63,235 nucleotides of DNA, taken from the NCBI GenBank assembly GCA_021295915.1, contig JAGWBK010000021.1, positions 1 to 63,235 of the forward strand, written 5' to 3'. Shown piece by piece: positions 43,609 through 52,376 of the stretch (positions are counted from its first letter, which is position 1; each line of letters starts with the position of its first letter). The notes under the pieces are model-generated. The model made no database searches. It was not told where the DNA came from and was given only the letters and a program-made list of their open reading frames with translations. A program made the translations under genes and the position numbers. This DNA comes from Dehalococcoidia bacterium. GTDB lineage: Bacteria; Chloroflexota; Dehalococcoidia; Lucifugimonadales; UBA1123.

Positions 43609-44549
43609 CAGTACCTGACTCGCGGATCGAAGTAGGCGTAGGAGATGTCTACTAACAGGTTCACGAAGACGTAGACGCAGGACACCACCAGTATCACGCC
43701 CTGGATTATCGGGTAGTCGCGGGCGAGGATCGAATTTATCAGGAGCCTGCCGAGTCCCGGTATGGCAAAGACGCTTTCGGTCACTACCACACCGCTCAGG
43801 ACGCCGGCGATCCCGAGTCCTATTACCGTCATGATCGGGAGTGCCGCGTTTCTAAGAGCGTGACGGATCAGGACCGACCTTTCAGCCAGACCCTTGGCTC
43901 GCGCGGTCCGAACGTAGTCCTCACTGAGTATCTCCAGAACGGTTGCCCTTGTCATACGGGCTATCAGGGCCATCAGGATCACACCGGTCGCGACGGCAGG
44001 CATGATCATTCGATGGAGAAATGGCAGGAAGCCTTCGGTCGGGGCAACGTATCCCGCGGCTGGAAAGAGATCCAGTTGGACAGCGAAGAGGTAGATCATC
44101 AGGAAGCCCAACCAGAAGACGGGTATTGAAAACCCCAGGGTCGCAAATACCATGACGAATCTGTCTACCCAGGTATTCGCCTTCCAGGCGGCGAGAACAC
44201 CAAGAGGTATTGCCAGGCTAACTGCAATTATCTCGGTTAGGATCGCGAGTGAGATCGTTGGAACAGCCCACTGGCGGATCAGGTCGAGCACTGGGTGTTT
44301 CGAGACTATGGAACGGCCAAGGTCTCCTTGAAGGATGTCTCTAAACCAGATTCCCAACTGCACGGGGAGCGGGCGGTTCAGTCCAAGCTGCTCGCGGATG
44401 GCTTCGACCTCTCCCTCGAGCGCCTCATGACCGGCGATGAGTGCAGCAGGGTCCCCTGGCGACAGACGGATTAGGGCGAACACAACGAGCGACACAACCA
44501 GCAATACCGGAATTGTGGACAATATCCGTCTGACTACGTATCCGGTCAT
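43608..44549 (-). CDS. Opp/Dpp-type ABC permease, DppB-like (cassette 1)
   Basis: This 313-residue permease has six helices and the DppB pattern: RRILSTIPVLLVVSLVVFAL, LNRPLPVQLGIWFRDILQGDLG and an EAA-type loop, AKGLAERSVLIRHALRNAALP. It would form the membrane pathway with the adjacent DppC. The intergenic gap on its 5' side contains a stem-loop (44581-44626) separating it from the binding-protein gene, a place where Opp-type operons often reduce permease expression relative to the binding protein. Confidence 0.93.
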   Translation of the reverse strand: MTGYVVRRILSTIPVLLVVSLVVFALIRLSPGDPAALIAGHEALEGEVEAIREQLGLNRPLPVQLGIWFRDILQGDLGRSIVSKHPVLDLIRQWAVPTISLAILTEIIAVSLAIPLGVLAAWKANTWVDRFVMVFATLGFSIPVFWLGFLMIYLFAVQLDLFPAAGYVAPTEGFLPFLHRMIMPAVATGVILMALIARMTRATVLEILSEDYVRTARAKGLAERSVLIRHALRNAALPIMTVIGLGIAGVLSGVVVTESVFAIPGLGRLLINSILARDYPIIQGVILVVSCVYVFVNLLVDISYAYFDPRVRY

Positions 44550-44580
44550 ACCGATCCTTGCAGCGAAAGTCCTGGGAAGG

Positions 44581-44626
44581 GTCGGAGAACGTGGTGTCGG
44601 AAGGGCGACATCTGCACGCCTCCGAC
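44581..44626 (-). promoter_or_regulatory. Intercistronic stem-loop, cassette 1
   Basis: GTCGGAG (44581-44587) pairs with CTCCGAC (44620-44626). An inner TGTCG/CGACA pair lies around a GAAGGG-type loop. It sits between the binding-protein stop and the DppB start, with no T-run. It may be an mRNA-stabilising or attenuating element that lets the lipoprotein be made in excess of the permeases. Confidence 0.5.
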
Positions 44627-44682
44627 CTCTTCCTCTAGTTGGAGTGGCCTAATGGCAGTGGGCGCTCAAGCGGGTTTTCCGC

Positions 44683-46440
44683 CTATTCGCGGCCCTCTAC
44701 CCAAACATTGTTGTAGTTCTGCATCCCCTTGATCACGGTGAAGTTCTTGACCCACTTGCGGTATGGGGTCGTCAGGAAGAACTGTCCCAGGCCGAGGAAG
44801 GGGACATCATCCCAGAACAGGTCCTCGATTTCGCTGACGATTCGGGCCCGATCCTTGGGGTCCATGGCAGAGGCGTATTCGTTTGAGAGTTCCACCATCC
44901 TTGCACTCTCGTAGCCCGTGCGGGCGGAGCCGTTAACCCAGCCGTCGGTAATTGGGTCATGGATCCCGTAGAAGCCATGCCATGTGCTGTGCATGTGCCA
45001 GAAGTCCAGGTCTCCTATGTGGGATATCAGGGTCGCCCAGTCCATTCCTGGCATATCTACGTTGACACCTATGTCCTCCATCTGCTGCTTGAACACAGGG
45101 CCCAGAGGAGTGATTGTGCCGTAGTCATTGGGGTTCATCAGCAGAATCGGTTCACCGTTGTAGCCCGACTCTGCGATGAGGTTCTTCGCATGCTCTATGT
45201 TCTTCTGGTTGTACCGATCGTCACCCTCGTGGGACTCCAGAGGCGTGCCGCAGTGGAAAACGGTTGCGCAAAGCGTCCAGAGTTCCTCAGGGCCCAGCGC
45301 CGCCATATAGGCTGCAGGGTCGATTGCCGCCAGAACTCCCTGGCGGAACTTCACTTCGCTGGTTGGCCACTTCGACGCATTGAAGACCAGCGCAGACTTC
45401 TTGCCAGGCTTGTCCAGCGCGACATCGATATCCGGGTGTGCCTCCATCTCACCGTAGAAGTCGAGGCTGGCACCATCAACGATATCCCACTCACCCGTCT
45501 TCAGGCCGGCGATCTTGGTCTCCTCAGCTGGAACTTCCAGCCAGAGGATCCTGTCCATGTACGGTATCTGTGCTCCTGCAAAGTTGCTGTGTGGGTCGGA
45601 CCGGGGAACATAGTCCTCGAAGCGCTGCAGGATGACCCTGTTGCCGACTTCCCAGTTCTCCAGTTCGTAGGGGCCCGTGCCGATGTAGTTGTCCACGCCC
45701 ACATCTTCCGTGGGTTCCAGTACTGCGATCTCCTGCGGCCACATAATCGCTCTGGACCGGAGCTGACCGAGGTGCGATATTAGCGCACCGTAGGGCTGAG
45801 TCAGGTTAATCTCAAATGTGAGGTCGTCTATCTCCGCCATTCCGGGTTCGGCCAGGACCTTGCTCAGCGTCTTGCCGGCAGGCTGACGCTTCATCCAGCG
45901 CTCCATTGAGGCGAGCACGTCTGAGGAGGCGATGTGACGACCATTCTTGTGGAATGTCGGCCCCTCTCTCAGGGTGAAGGTGTACGTTGTTCCATCGCCC
46001 GAAACCGACCAGTCTTCAAGCAACTGAGGCTTGGGATTGAAGTCATCGTCGTAGGCGAGCAACCCCTCTTGATAGTGGAGGTGGACCGCGCCGCACACGT
46101 ACGCGCTGGTGAAGTCACAGTCGAGAGACTTGATACTGGCTTGGGCCACTACTCTTAAGTCGCCTCCGTACCTGGCTGCTTCAAGAGCAAGTGCCGGGGA
46201 GAGCTGGGCCTCAACCTCTCTTACTACCTCTTTCTCTACAACCTTTTCGACCTCGACCTCTTTGACGACTTCCTTTTCGACTTCAACCTCTTTCTCTACG
46301 ACCTTTTCGACCTCTTTGATTACCTCTACCTCTTTGATTACCTCTACCACCTCAGGCTCAGCGTCGCCTTGGCAGGCACCAATCACCAGGATAGTTGCAA
46401 GAATCGCAATCGCTGCAAGAACGGGACTCAAAACACGCAA
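44683..46440 (-). CDS. Opp/Dpp-type solute-binding lipoprotein (SBP_bac_5), cassette 1
   Basis: This 585-residue lipoprotein has lipobox VIGAC (residues 19-23). Next is a Val/Glu/Lys-rich tether of about 55 residues in KEVEVEKEVVKEV-type repeats, then the SBP_bac_5 fold (SGDGTTYTFTLREGPTFHKNG near its start; GPYELENWEVGNRVILQRFEDY in the middle). The tether is probably a long helix or coiled coil lifting the binding domain off the membrane. The ligand is unknown; family members bind peptides, sugars or other small molecules. It is paralogous to the protein at 48668-50479. Confidence 0.92.
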   Translation of the reverse strand: MRVLSPVLAAIAILATILVIGACQGDAEPEVVEVIKEVEVIKEVEKVVEKEVEVEKEVVKEVEVEKVVEKEVVREVEAQLSPALALEAARYGGDLRVVAQASIKSLDCDFTSAYVCGAVHLHYQEGLLAYDDDFNPKPQLLEDWSVSGDGTTYTFTLREGPTFHKNGRHIASSDVLASMERWMKRQPAGKTLSKVLAEPGMAEIDDLTFEINLTQPYGALISHLGQLRSRAIMWPQEIAVLEPTEDVGVDNYIGTGPYELENWEVGNRVILQRFEDYVPRSDPHSNFAGAQIPYMDRILWLEVPAEETKIAGLKTGEWDIVDGASLDFYGEMEAHPDIDVALDKPGKKSALVFNASKWPTSEVKFRQGVLAAIDPAAYMAALGPEELWTLCATVFHCGTPLESHEGDDRYNQKNIEHAKNLIAESGYNGEPILLMNPNDYGTITPLGPVFKQQMEDIGVNVDMPGMDWATLISHIGDLDFWHMHSTWHGFYGIHDPITDGWVNGSARTGYESARMVELSNEYASAMDPKDRARIVSEIEDLFWDDVPFLGLGQFFLTTPYRKWVKNFTVIKGMQNYNNVWVEGRE

Positions 46441-46751
46441 GACATTCTCCTCACCTTATCTGCCAACCACACAAGGGGGGCAATCCACACTGAATTCGTA
46501 GATGGTGGACTGCTCTATGCGTCGGAACGATACAGCGAAGCAAATTGCTTGTCAATTTAGACATGAAATGACGAGCCTGTATCAGTCTGGCAGCTGGAAC
46601 TGTCATGCTGAGCGAAGTGAAACGGAGCGAAGCATCTTCCAGCCCTCAATGTTGCCTGGTCATCAGATGCCTCGGCATTCGCCTCAGCATGACAAGAAGC
46701 GCTACCGACCAAACTGTCACAGGCTCCGGGTACTCTGACCCTAACCGACCC
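46441..46751. other. Intergenic region carrying an inverted-repeat element
   Basis: About 310 bases lie between the two import cassettes. The only obvious structure is an inverted-repeat element (46601-46694) described separately. The part next to the lipoprotein start must hold its promoter; no clear -10/-35 pair was found. No protein gene is seen. Confidence 0.6.
46601..46694. repeat. Inverted-repeat intergenic element, family E
   Basis: TGTCATGCTGAG (46601-46612) is repeated inverted as CTCAGCATGACA (46683-46694). The arms flank about 70 bases that include GAGCGAAGCATCTTCC-like sequence. There is no internal ORF. Size and structure resemble short non-autonomous repeats spread between genes in many bacteria. 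Confidence 0.75.
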
Positions 46752-47654
46752 CTACATCCGGCGCCTGAGCCTCGGGTCCAGATTGTCCCGAAGTCCGTCT
46801 CCCGCAAGGTTGATTCCAAGCACGGTCAGCGTGAGGAACACTCCGGGGAAGAAGATCACCCACACGGCTCGCCTTATGTAGTTTCGACCCTCGGCCATGA
46901 TGTTCCCCCAACTGGGGACATCGGGAGGAGGTCCTGCACCGAGGAAGCTCAGATACGCCTCCACCAGGACGGCGGACGCTCCAATGTACGTTGCCTGCAC
47001 GATGAGTGGCGCGAGTGTATTCGGCAGTATGTGGAGGTAAAGAATCCTGACAGGTGACGTCCCCAGCGCCTTGGCGGCGTCGACGAACATCTGCTCCCTC
47101 AGGCTCAGCACCGATGATCTTACGATTCGCACCGCTCTGGGTGTTTCCACTACGCACAGCGCGATTATGACGTTTTGTACGCTTCCGCCCAGGAGAGCCA
47201 TCAGGGCCATCGCCAGCAACACTGACGGAATAGACATCAACCCGTCCATCACACGCATGAGTACGGCGTCGACTTTACGATAGTAGCCGGAAAGGACTCC
47301 AATCATAGCCGCCGAGAAGGTGGCTATGACGGCGACCGCGAACCCCACGATGAGCGAGACCCTGGTGCCATAGATTGTTCTCGAGTAGACGTCGCGTCCA
47401 ACGTTGTCCGAACCGAACCATGTATCCATCGATGGGGAGAGGAACCTGTTTCTCGGATCGATCTCTTTAGGGTCAATAGTGTTGAGCAGGGGCGCCAGGA
47501 TCGACAGCACTACCATGACGAGTACGATCGCGATACCACCCATCATGGTCGGGTTGCGCTTGCTCAGGACCCACAGACGTGATGTCGCTGAGCGCAGGCT
47601 CAGTGCCGAACACTTCGCAACCTCCGGGGTCGCCTGTTCTTCTCTCTGCGCCAT
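46752..47654 (-). CDS. Opp/Dpp-type ABC permease, DppC-like (cassette 2)
   Basis: This 300-residue permease is paralogous to the DppC at 42706, with the same length and motif order: WFGSDNVGRDVYSRTIYGTR, MDGLMSIPSVLLAMALMALL and the EAA-type loop AKALGTSPVRILYLHILPNT. It couples to DppB (adjacent, overlapping by one base) and to the upstream binding lipoprotein. It and DppB are probably products of an operon duplication; see the findings. Confidence 0.93.
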   Translation of the reverse strand: MAQREEQATPEVAKCSALSLRSATSRLWVLSKRNPTMMGGIAIVLVMVVLSILAPLLNTIDPKEIDPRNRFLSPSMDTWFGSDNVGRDVYSRTIYGTRVSLIVGFAVAVIATFSAAMIGVLSGYYRKVDAVLMRVMDGLMSIPSVLLAMALMALLGGSVQNVIIALCVVETPRAVRIVRSSVLSLREQMFVDAAKALGTSPVRILYLHILPNTLAPLIVQATYIGASAVLVEAYLSFLGAGPPPDVPSWGNIMAEGRNYIRRAVWVIFFPGVFLTLTVLGINLAGDGLRDNLDPRLRRRM

Positions 47655-48595
47655 CAGTATCTGACTCTCGGATCAAAGAAGGCGTAGGAGATGTCCACGA
47701 GGAGGTTGATAATCACGTAGACGACCGAGATTATGAGAATCGTTCCCTGGATGATCGGATAGTCTCTCGAAACTATGGCGTTGAGAAGCAGACGTCCAAG
47801 TCCTGGAATTCCAAACACGCTCTCAGTCACGACCAACCCGCTGAGCAGAGCGGCAACGCCAAGACCGACGACTGTAATGATCGGCAGGGCCGCATTTCTC
47901 AGGGCATGTCGGATGAGTACGAGGTTCTCACTCAGCCCTTTGGAACGCGCTGTCCGGACATAGTCCTCATTGAGGGTCTCAAGCACAGTGGCCCTGGTCA
48001 TGCGTGCGATCAGCGCCATGATTATCACACCTGTTGCGAGAGCTGGGAGCGCTAGTCGATGCAAGTACGAAATCATGTCTTCAGAAGGTGCAACGTACCC
48101 AGCAGCGGGAAATAGCGGAATCTTGACTGCAAAGAAGAAGATCAGTATGAAACCCAGCCAGAAGACCGGGATGGAGAATCCGAGCGTCGCGAACACCATC
48201 ACCACACGGTCAATCCATGAGTTGGCCTTCCAGGCGGCGAGTACACCGATTGGTATAGCTACAGCGAGCGCAAATATCTCCGTTAACACGGCCAGCGAAA
48301 GGGTTGGTACGACACGCTGGACTATGAGCTCTGAGACTTCGTGCTTGGATAGAATCGACTGTCCCAGGTCGCCCCTTAGTATGTCCCTGAACCAGATGCC
48401 TAGCTGTACCGGCAGTGGTCTGTCCAACCCAAGCTGGCGCCTGATTCCTTCGACCTCCTCCTGGGTCGCCTCCTGTCCGGCGATGATGGCTGCCGGATCC
48501 CCTGGAGCGAACCGGATCAGAGCGAATACGACCAGCGCCACTACCAACAACACAGGCAAGGTGGCCAGGACGCGTCTGATAATGTAACCCGTCAT
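47654..48595 (-). CDS. Opp/Dpp-type ABC permease, DppB-like (cassette 2)
   Basis: This 313-residue DppB-like permease is paralogous to the one at 43608, with the same size and membrane topology. Landmarks are RRVLATLPVLLVVALVVFAL, LDRPLPVQLGIWFRDILRGD and the EAA-type loop SKGLSENLVLIRHALRNAALP. The gap between it and its binding-protein gene again contains a stem-loop (48623-48654), so both cassettes share gene order and regulatory structure. Confidence 0.93.
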   Translation of the reverse strand: MTGYIIRRVLATLPVLLVVALVVFALIRFAPGDPAAIIAGQEATQEEVEGIRRQLGLDRPLPVQLGIWFRDILRGDLGQSILSKHEVSELIVQRVVPTLSLAVLTEIFALAVAIPIGVLAAWKANSWIDRVVMVFATLGFSIPVFWLGFILIFFFAVKIPLFPAAGYVAPSEDMISYLHRLALPALATGVIIMALIARMTRATVLETLNEDYVRTARSKGLSENLVLIRHALRNAALPIITVVGLGVAALLSGLVVTESVFGIPGLGRLLLNAIVSRDYPIIQGTILIISVVYVIINLLVDISYAFFDPRVRY

Positions 48596-48622
48596 GACTT
48601 ATCCAGTAATCGTGGAGATACT

Positions 48623-48654
48623 GCTCACCCCCTCCACTTCCGGAGAGGGTGAGC
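48623..48654 (-). promoter_or_regulatory. Intercistronic stem-loop, cassette 2
   Basis: GCTCACCC (48623-48630) pairs with GGGTGAGC (48647-48654), with partial inner pairing (CTCC/GGAG). It lies between the binding-protein stop and the DppB start, matching the position of the stem-loop in cassette 1. The sequence is related in style to repeat family A but is not a copy of it. Confidence 0.5.
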
Positions 48655-48667
48655 GGAAACTACGTCG

Positions 48668-50479
48668 CTAATTGTCCATCCAGACGTTCAGGAACATCGG
48701 AATCGCAGGTACATCCAGATTTTGGACGGTGGTCCGATGTGGGAAAATTGACGAGAACTGCCCGAGCCAAATCTTGGGCACTTCGTCGAGGTAGATCTCC
48801 TGGATCTCATCGACGATGCTCAGCCGCTCATCCGCAGTTTGAGCTGCCGCGTATTGCAGGCGGAGTTCCTGGAATCGCGGGTTGTTGTAGTCTCCCGCGT
48901 AACCTGCGGTACTAGCGACAACCACATCAGTGATCGGGTCGGCAACCGCCCACTGTGCCCACCAGGTGGTGAACATGTTGTAGTCGTCGCCGCGGATCTT
49001 GGAAATGAGGGTCGCCCAGTCCATTCCAGGCATCTCGACCGTTAGACCAATGTCTTCAAGCATCGGCTTGAGGACCAGTCCGAGCGGAGTGATGGTTCCG
49101 TAGTCGTTCGGATTCATCACTTTGATGGTCGCGCCCTCGGCACCAGCTTCCTTGATCAGTTCTCGGGCTCTCTCAATGTTGTTCTGGTTGTAGAGGTCTG
49201 CGCCGCCCTGGCTCTCCAGTGGAGTGTTGCAATAGTAGACCGACCCGCAAAGGGACCAGAGCTCACTCGGTCCGAGCGAGCTCATGAACGCCTCGGCATC
49301 GATCGCTGCCAGGATCGCCTGTCGTACCAGCTTGTTGTCGGTCGGTGGTACGCCAACGTGGATCTGAATAGTCGACTGGTGACCAGGATAGCTGGCAATC
49401 CTGATGTCTGGGTTCATGCTGAGCTGGTCGTAGAAGTCCAGACCTGCTCCATCGACAATGTCCCACTCACCGGTCTCCAGACCCGCTATCTTCGTCTCCT
49501 CGTTCGGAATCTCCACCCACGTTATCTCGTCCAGGTAGGGGACACTCCCTCCTGCCAGGAAGCTGCCGGGTTCACTGCGCGGCGAATACTTCTCGTGGCG
49601 TTCCAGGACGATGCGGTTGCCTGGTTCCCACAGCTTCAACTTATACGGCCCCGATCCGATGATGTTTTCTTCACCAATGTCCTCGAAGGCCGTCAACATG
49701 GCGGCCTCTTTAGTGAAAGTGGCCGGATATCGGTGCGGGATGCTGGCCGCGTTTAGAAGCGCTCCAAAAGGCTCCTGGAAAGTCATCGTGAACGTCTTGT
49801 CGTCAACAGCCTGGATCCCACCTTCGGCCATGGACTGGAACACCAACTTGCCAGCCGCCTGCTTCTCCCACCAGCGGCCCAGGGAGGCTATAGCGTCGTG
49901 AGACGTAACGGGGTTGTCGTTGTGGAAGATCAGCCCGTCTCGAAGGGTGATCTCATATGTCTTGCCGTCGTTCGTGAGCTTCCAGGAATCTACCATCTGC
50001 GGCTGCGCCACGTAGCTGGCATCCCATGCGAAGAGCTGTTCGAAGATGTGCTGGGAGGTGACGGTAGTCACATAGGCTGGAGCGAAGGCGGGGTCCATGC
50101 TCTTGACGCTGGCCTGGGAGACGACCTTCAGGCTCCCGCCGTACTTGTCCTGTTCGGCGATCAGCGCCGCTGGGAGGGCGGGTGTCGGCTGTGCCAGTGC
50201 GGGAACCTCCTTCGGCGTCACGGGAACCTGCACTTCGACCTCTTTGATGACCTCCTTGGTCACAATCTTCTCTACTGGTACTTCCTTGATGACCTCCTTG
50301 GTAACGATCGTTTCGACCGGTACCTCCTTGATCACCTCGACCTCTTTGATGACCTCTTTCTCAACCTCGATAATCTGAGGTTCAGCAGGTTCCGTTCCGG
50401 TGCAGGCCACTAACAGGCTCAACAGAAGTACTCCCAAGAGTACTAAAATCGCCGACATTGCACGTGATTTGCGACTCAT
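48668..50479 (-). CDS. Opp/Dpp-type solute-binding lipoprotein (SBP_bac_5), cassette 2
   Basis: This 603-residue lipoprotein has lipobox LLVAC near residues 22-26. A tether rich in VIKEV, VPVETIVTKEV and VPVEKIVTKEV repeats follows over about 65 residues, then the SBP_bac_5 domain (NDGKTYEITLRDGLIFHNDN near the start; GSGPYKLKLWEPGNRIVLER in the middle). It is a paralogue of the cassette 1 lipoprotein, with many identical blocks such as GLETGEWDIVDGAGLDFY versus GLKTGEWDIVDGASLDFY. Probably it binds a related but different ligand. Confidence 0.92.
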   Translation of the reverse strand: MSRKSRAMSAILVLLGVLLLSLLVACTGTEPAEPQIIEVEKEVIKEVEVIKEVPVETIVTKEVIKEVPVEKIVTKEVIKEVEVQVPVTPKEVPALAQPTPALPAALIAEQDKYGGSLKVVSQASVKSMDPAFAPAYVTTVTSQHIFEQLFAWDASYVAQPQMVDSWKLTNDGKTYEITLRDGLIFHNDNPVTSHDAIASLGRWWEKQAAGKLVFQSMAEGGIQAVDDKTFTMTFQEPFGALLNAASIPHRYPATFTKEAAMLTAFEDIGEENIIGSGPYKLKLWEPGNRIVLERHEKYSPRSEPGSFLAGGSVPYLDEITWVEIPNEETKIAGLETGEWDIVDGAGLDFYDQLSMNPDIRIASYPGHQSTIQIHVGVPPTDNKLVRQAILAAIDAEAFMSSLGPSELWSLCGSVYYCNTPLESQGGADLYNQNNIERARELIKEAGAEGATIKVMNPNDYGTITPLGLVLKPMLEDIGLTVEMPGMDWATLISKIRGDDYNMFTTWWAQWAVADPITDVVVASTAGYAGDYNNPRFQELRLQYAAAQTADERLSIVDEIQEIYLDEVPKIWLGQFSSIFPHRTTVQNLDVPAIPMFLNVWMDN

Positions 50480-50755
50480 CCCATTCCTCCTCTTGGTATT
50501 CCCTTACGTTCGCAGAAATTCGACGAAGTGTTAAGCCAGAAAGTGTGAAATCCCCACCTCCAGAAATCCCAATGCGTATCCGGCCACTTAGCCTGAAATA
50601 TATTTCCTGCTTTGTGCCTTGTCAAGCGAGTACTAGGACCGGATCCCTTCCGCGACCCATCCAATTGACACCATTTGATGGCCAACTTTAGAATGCAGGC
50701 ACTTTTTCAAGCTGAGAGTTCACATTGCGCGATACTGCGCACGGAGAGTAAGCCA

Positions 50756-50995
50756 ATGAGCACGAAGGCCTATGTTCTGATCGAGACCGCTGTGGGCGAG
50801 TCCGAAGGAGTTGCGGGCGCACTAGACGCGCTGCCAGGCGTGGATGCCGTTGATATGGTCACCGGCCCCTACGACATCATCGCGGTCGTGTCGGCGAATG
50901 ACCTGAACGCCGTCGGGCAGATCGTGACGCGGGAAGTCCATACTGTATCTGGAATCGTTCGGACTGTGACCTGCATGGTGGTGGGCGGCTCATAG
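50756..50995 (+). CDS. Stand-alone AsnC/Lrp effector (RAM) domain protein
   Basis: This 79-residue protein equals the C-terminal ligand-binding domain of Lrp/AsnC regulators without the helix-turn-helix. Typical elements are KAYVLIETAVGESEGVAGAL, GPYDIIAVVSAND and VHTVSGIVRTVTC. Such stand-alone domains bind amino acids or act as oligomerisation modules. The start at ATG 50756 follows GGAGAG; an upstream in-frame extension is not supported. It is followed by two hairpins (51034-51089) and then the acyl-CoA dehydrogenase. Confidence 0.9.
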   Translation: MSTKAYVLIETAVGESEGVAGALDALPGVDAVDMVTGPYDIIAVVSANDLNAVGQIVTREVHTVSGIVRTVTCMVVGGS

Positions 50996-51033
50996 GCTCG
51001 GCATGTCATGCAGACGGCAACAACTGAAGACAC

Positions 51034-51089
51034 GTCCCGTACGCTGATACGGGACCCGATCAAGCCGGGGGCGCACCGATGTGCGCCCC
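51034..51089. repeat. Two tandem hairpins, including repeat family F
   Basis: The first hairpin pairs GTCCCGTA (51034-51041) with TACGGGAC (51048-51055). The second pairs GGGGCGCAC (51068-51076) with GTGCGCCCC (51081-51089) around CGAT, a widespread intergenic palindrome type. They lie between the AsnC-domain gene and the acyl-CoA dehydrogenase and may end the former transcript. Confidence 0.65.
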
Positions 51090-51113
51090 TACGCATTTAC
51101 AGGAGGCTCCACC

Positions 51114-52238
51114 TTGGATCTAGGACTCAACGAGTTCCAGCAGATGCTCAGAAACAGCTCACGCGAGTTCCTGGAATCTGAGTGCCCCGTTTCCTACGTC
51201 AGGGACATGGAGCAGGATGAGCGTGGATACTCGCCGGAACTCTGGGGTTCGATGGCTGAAATGGGATGGCTTGGGCTCGCATTCCCCGAGAACGTTGGGG
51301 GCGAGGGTCTTGGCTTCGTGGAGCTTGCGATCCTTCTGGAAGAGATGGGAGGCGCGCTACTGCCCGGGCCTTACTTCTCCACCGTTGTCATGGCTGGTGT
51401 AGCGCTGGCCGAGGCAGGTACCGAAGACCAGAAAAACGAATACCTCGCACGCATAGCGCAAGGTCAGCTAATCGCCACGATGGCCATAACCGAGCCCAGC
51501 GGGCTGTGGGAGCCGCGTGGGATCGAAGCGACCGCGCGCCGGACAGATGGCGGGTACGTCATCAACGGCACCAAGCTCTACGTGCCGAACGCGCACGTGT
51601 CAGACTACGTCATCGTCGCCGCCAGGACAGGAGATGGCGAGACAGACGTCAGCCTGTTCATAGTGCCATCCAACGCAGGTGGGTTGAAGCAGTCGCTGCT
51701 CACCACCATCGCCTCGGACCGGCAATCCGAGTTGACATTCGATGACGTAACGGTTGACGAGGCTTCCATTCTGGGCGACTTCAACGGCGGTTGGGATACA
51801 ATCGCTACCGTGCTCAAGTGGGGCGCGGCAGGGAAGTGCGCCGAGATGCTGGGTGGAGCGCAGCGAGTGCTGGAAATGACTGTTCGGTATGCGAAGGAGC
51901 GAATTCAGTTCGGTCGGGCCATCGGGTCCTTCCAGGCTGTCCAGCACCACGCTGCTGACATGGCGGCCGACGTCGATGGATGCCGTTACATCACCTACCA
52001 GGCTGCGTGGTCGCTGGCACAGGGCATGCCTGCCGACCGCGAGGTCTCTATGGCGAAAGCGTGGGTATCGGAGGCCTACCGGCGTGTATGCGCCCTCGCT
52101 CACCAGAGTCACGGGGCCGTGGGATTCACCAAAGAGTACGATTTGCAGCTATACTCACGCAGAGCCAAGGCAGCTGAGCTGATGTTTGGAGACGCTGACG
52201 TCCACCTCGAAGCGGTGGCGTCTGCAATTGGGCTATGA
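51114..52238 (+). CDS. Acyl-CoA dehydrogenase
   Basis: This 374-residue acyl-CoA dehydrogenase family flavoprotein has the N-terminal helical domain (EFLESECPVSYVRDM), the FAD-contact stretch MAITEPSGLWEP, the conserved RIQFGRAIGSFQAVQHHAADM and the C-terminal QSHGAVGFTKEYDLQLYSRRA. Members oxidise acyl-CoA at the alpha-beta position, often as heterodimers in Actinobacteria and Chloroflexota. I did not identify a clear catalytic glutamate, so it may be the non-catalytic partner type (inference). The start is TTG 51114, with AGGAGG upstream; an earlier in-frame start lies in repeat sequence. Confidence 0.92.
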   Translation: MDLGLNEFQQMLRNSSREFLESECPVSYVRDMEQDERGYSPELWGSMAEMGWLGLAFPENVGGEGLGFVELAILLEEMGGALLPGPYFSTVVMAGVALAEAGTEDQKNEYLARIAQGQLIATMAITEPSGLWEPRGIEATARRTDGGYVINGTKLYVPNAHVSDYVIVAARTGDGETDVSLFIVPSNAGGLKQSLLTTIASDRQSELTFDDVTVDEASILGDFNGGWDTIATVLKWGAAGKCAEMLGGAQRVLEMTVRYAKERIQFGRAIGSFQAVQHHAADMAADVDGCRYITYQAAWSLAQGMPADREVSMAKAWVSEAYRRVCALAHQSHGAVGFTKEYDLQLYSRRAKAAELMFGDADVHLEAVASAIGL

Positions 52239-52255
52239 ACTGTTGCGAAACGGAC

Positions 52256-52279
52256 CGGCCGGACCACACTCTCCGGCCG
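52256..52279 (+). terminator. GC-rich hairpin downstream of acyl-CoA dehydrogenase
   Basis: CGGCCGGA (52256-52263) pairs with TCCGGCCG (52272-52279) around an 8-nt loop, 18 bases after the stop codon. No T-run follows, so it could be a Rho-dependent or processing structure rather than a classical intrinsic terminator. Confidence 0.5.
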
Positions 52280-52376
52280 TGTCACCGTGCAGCAGCCTGC
52301 TCTCGTGCTCTGCAGATAGCTGAGTTAGGGCCCGTAAGCTCCTGAAACCAGCGGACCCTCTTATCGTCCTTTTTGT

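Noticed and set aside
51081-51113. Upstream in-frame start for the acyl-CoA dehydrogenase
   Set aside because: The extension encodes repeat-derived sequence; TTG 51114 has an ideal AGGAGG.
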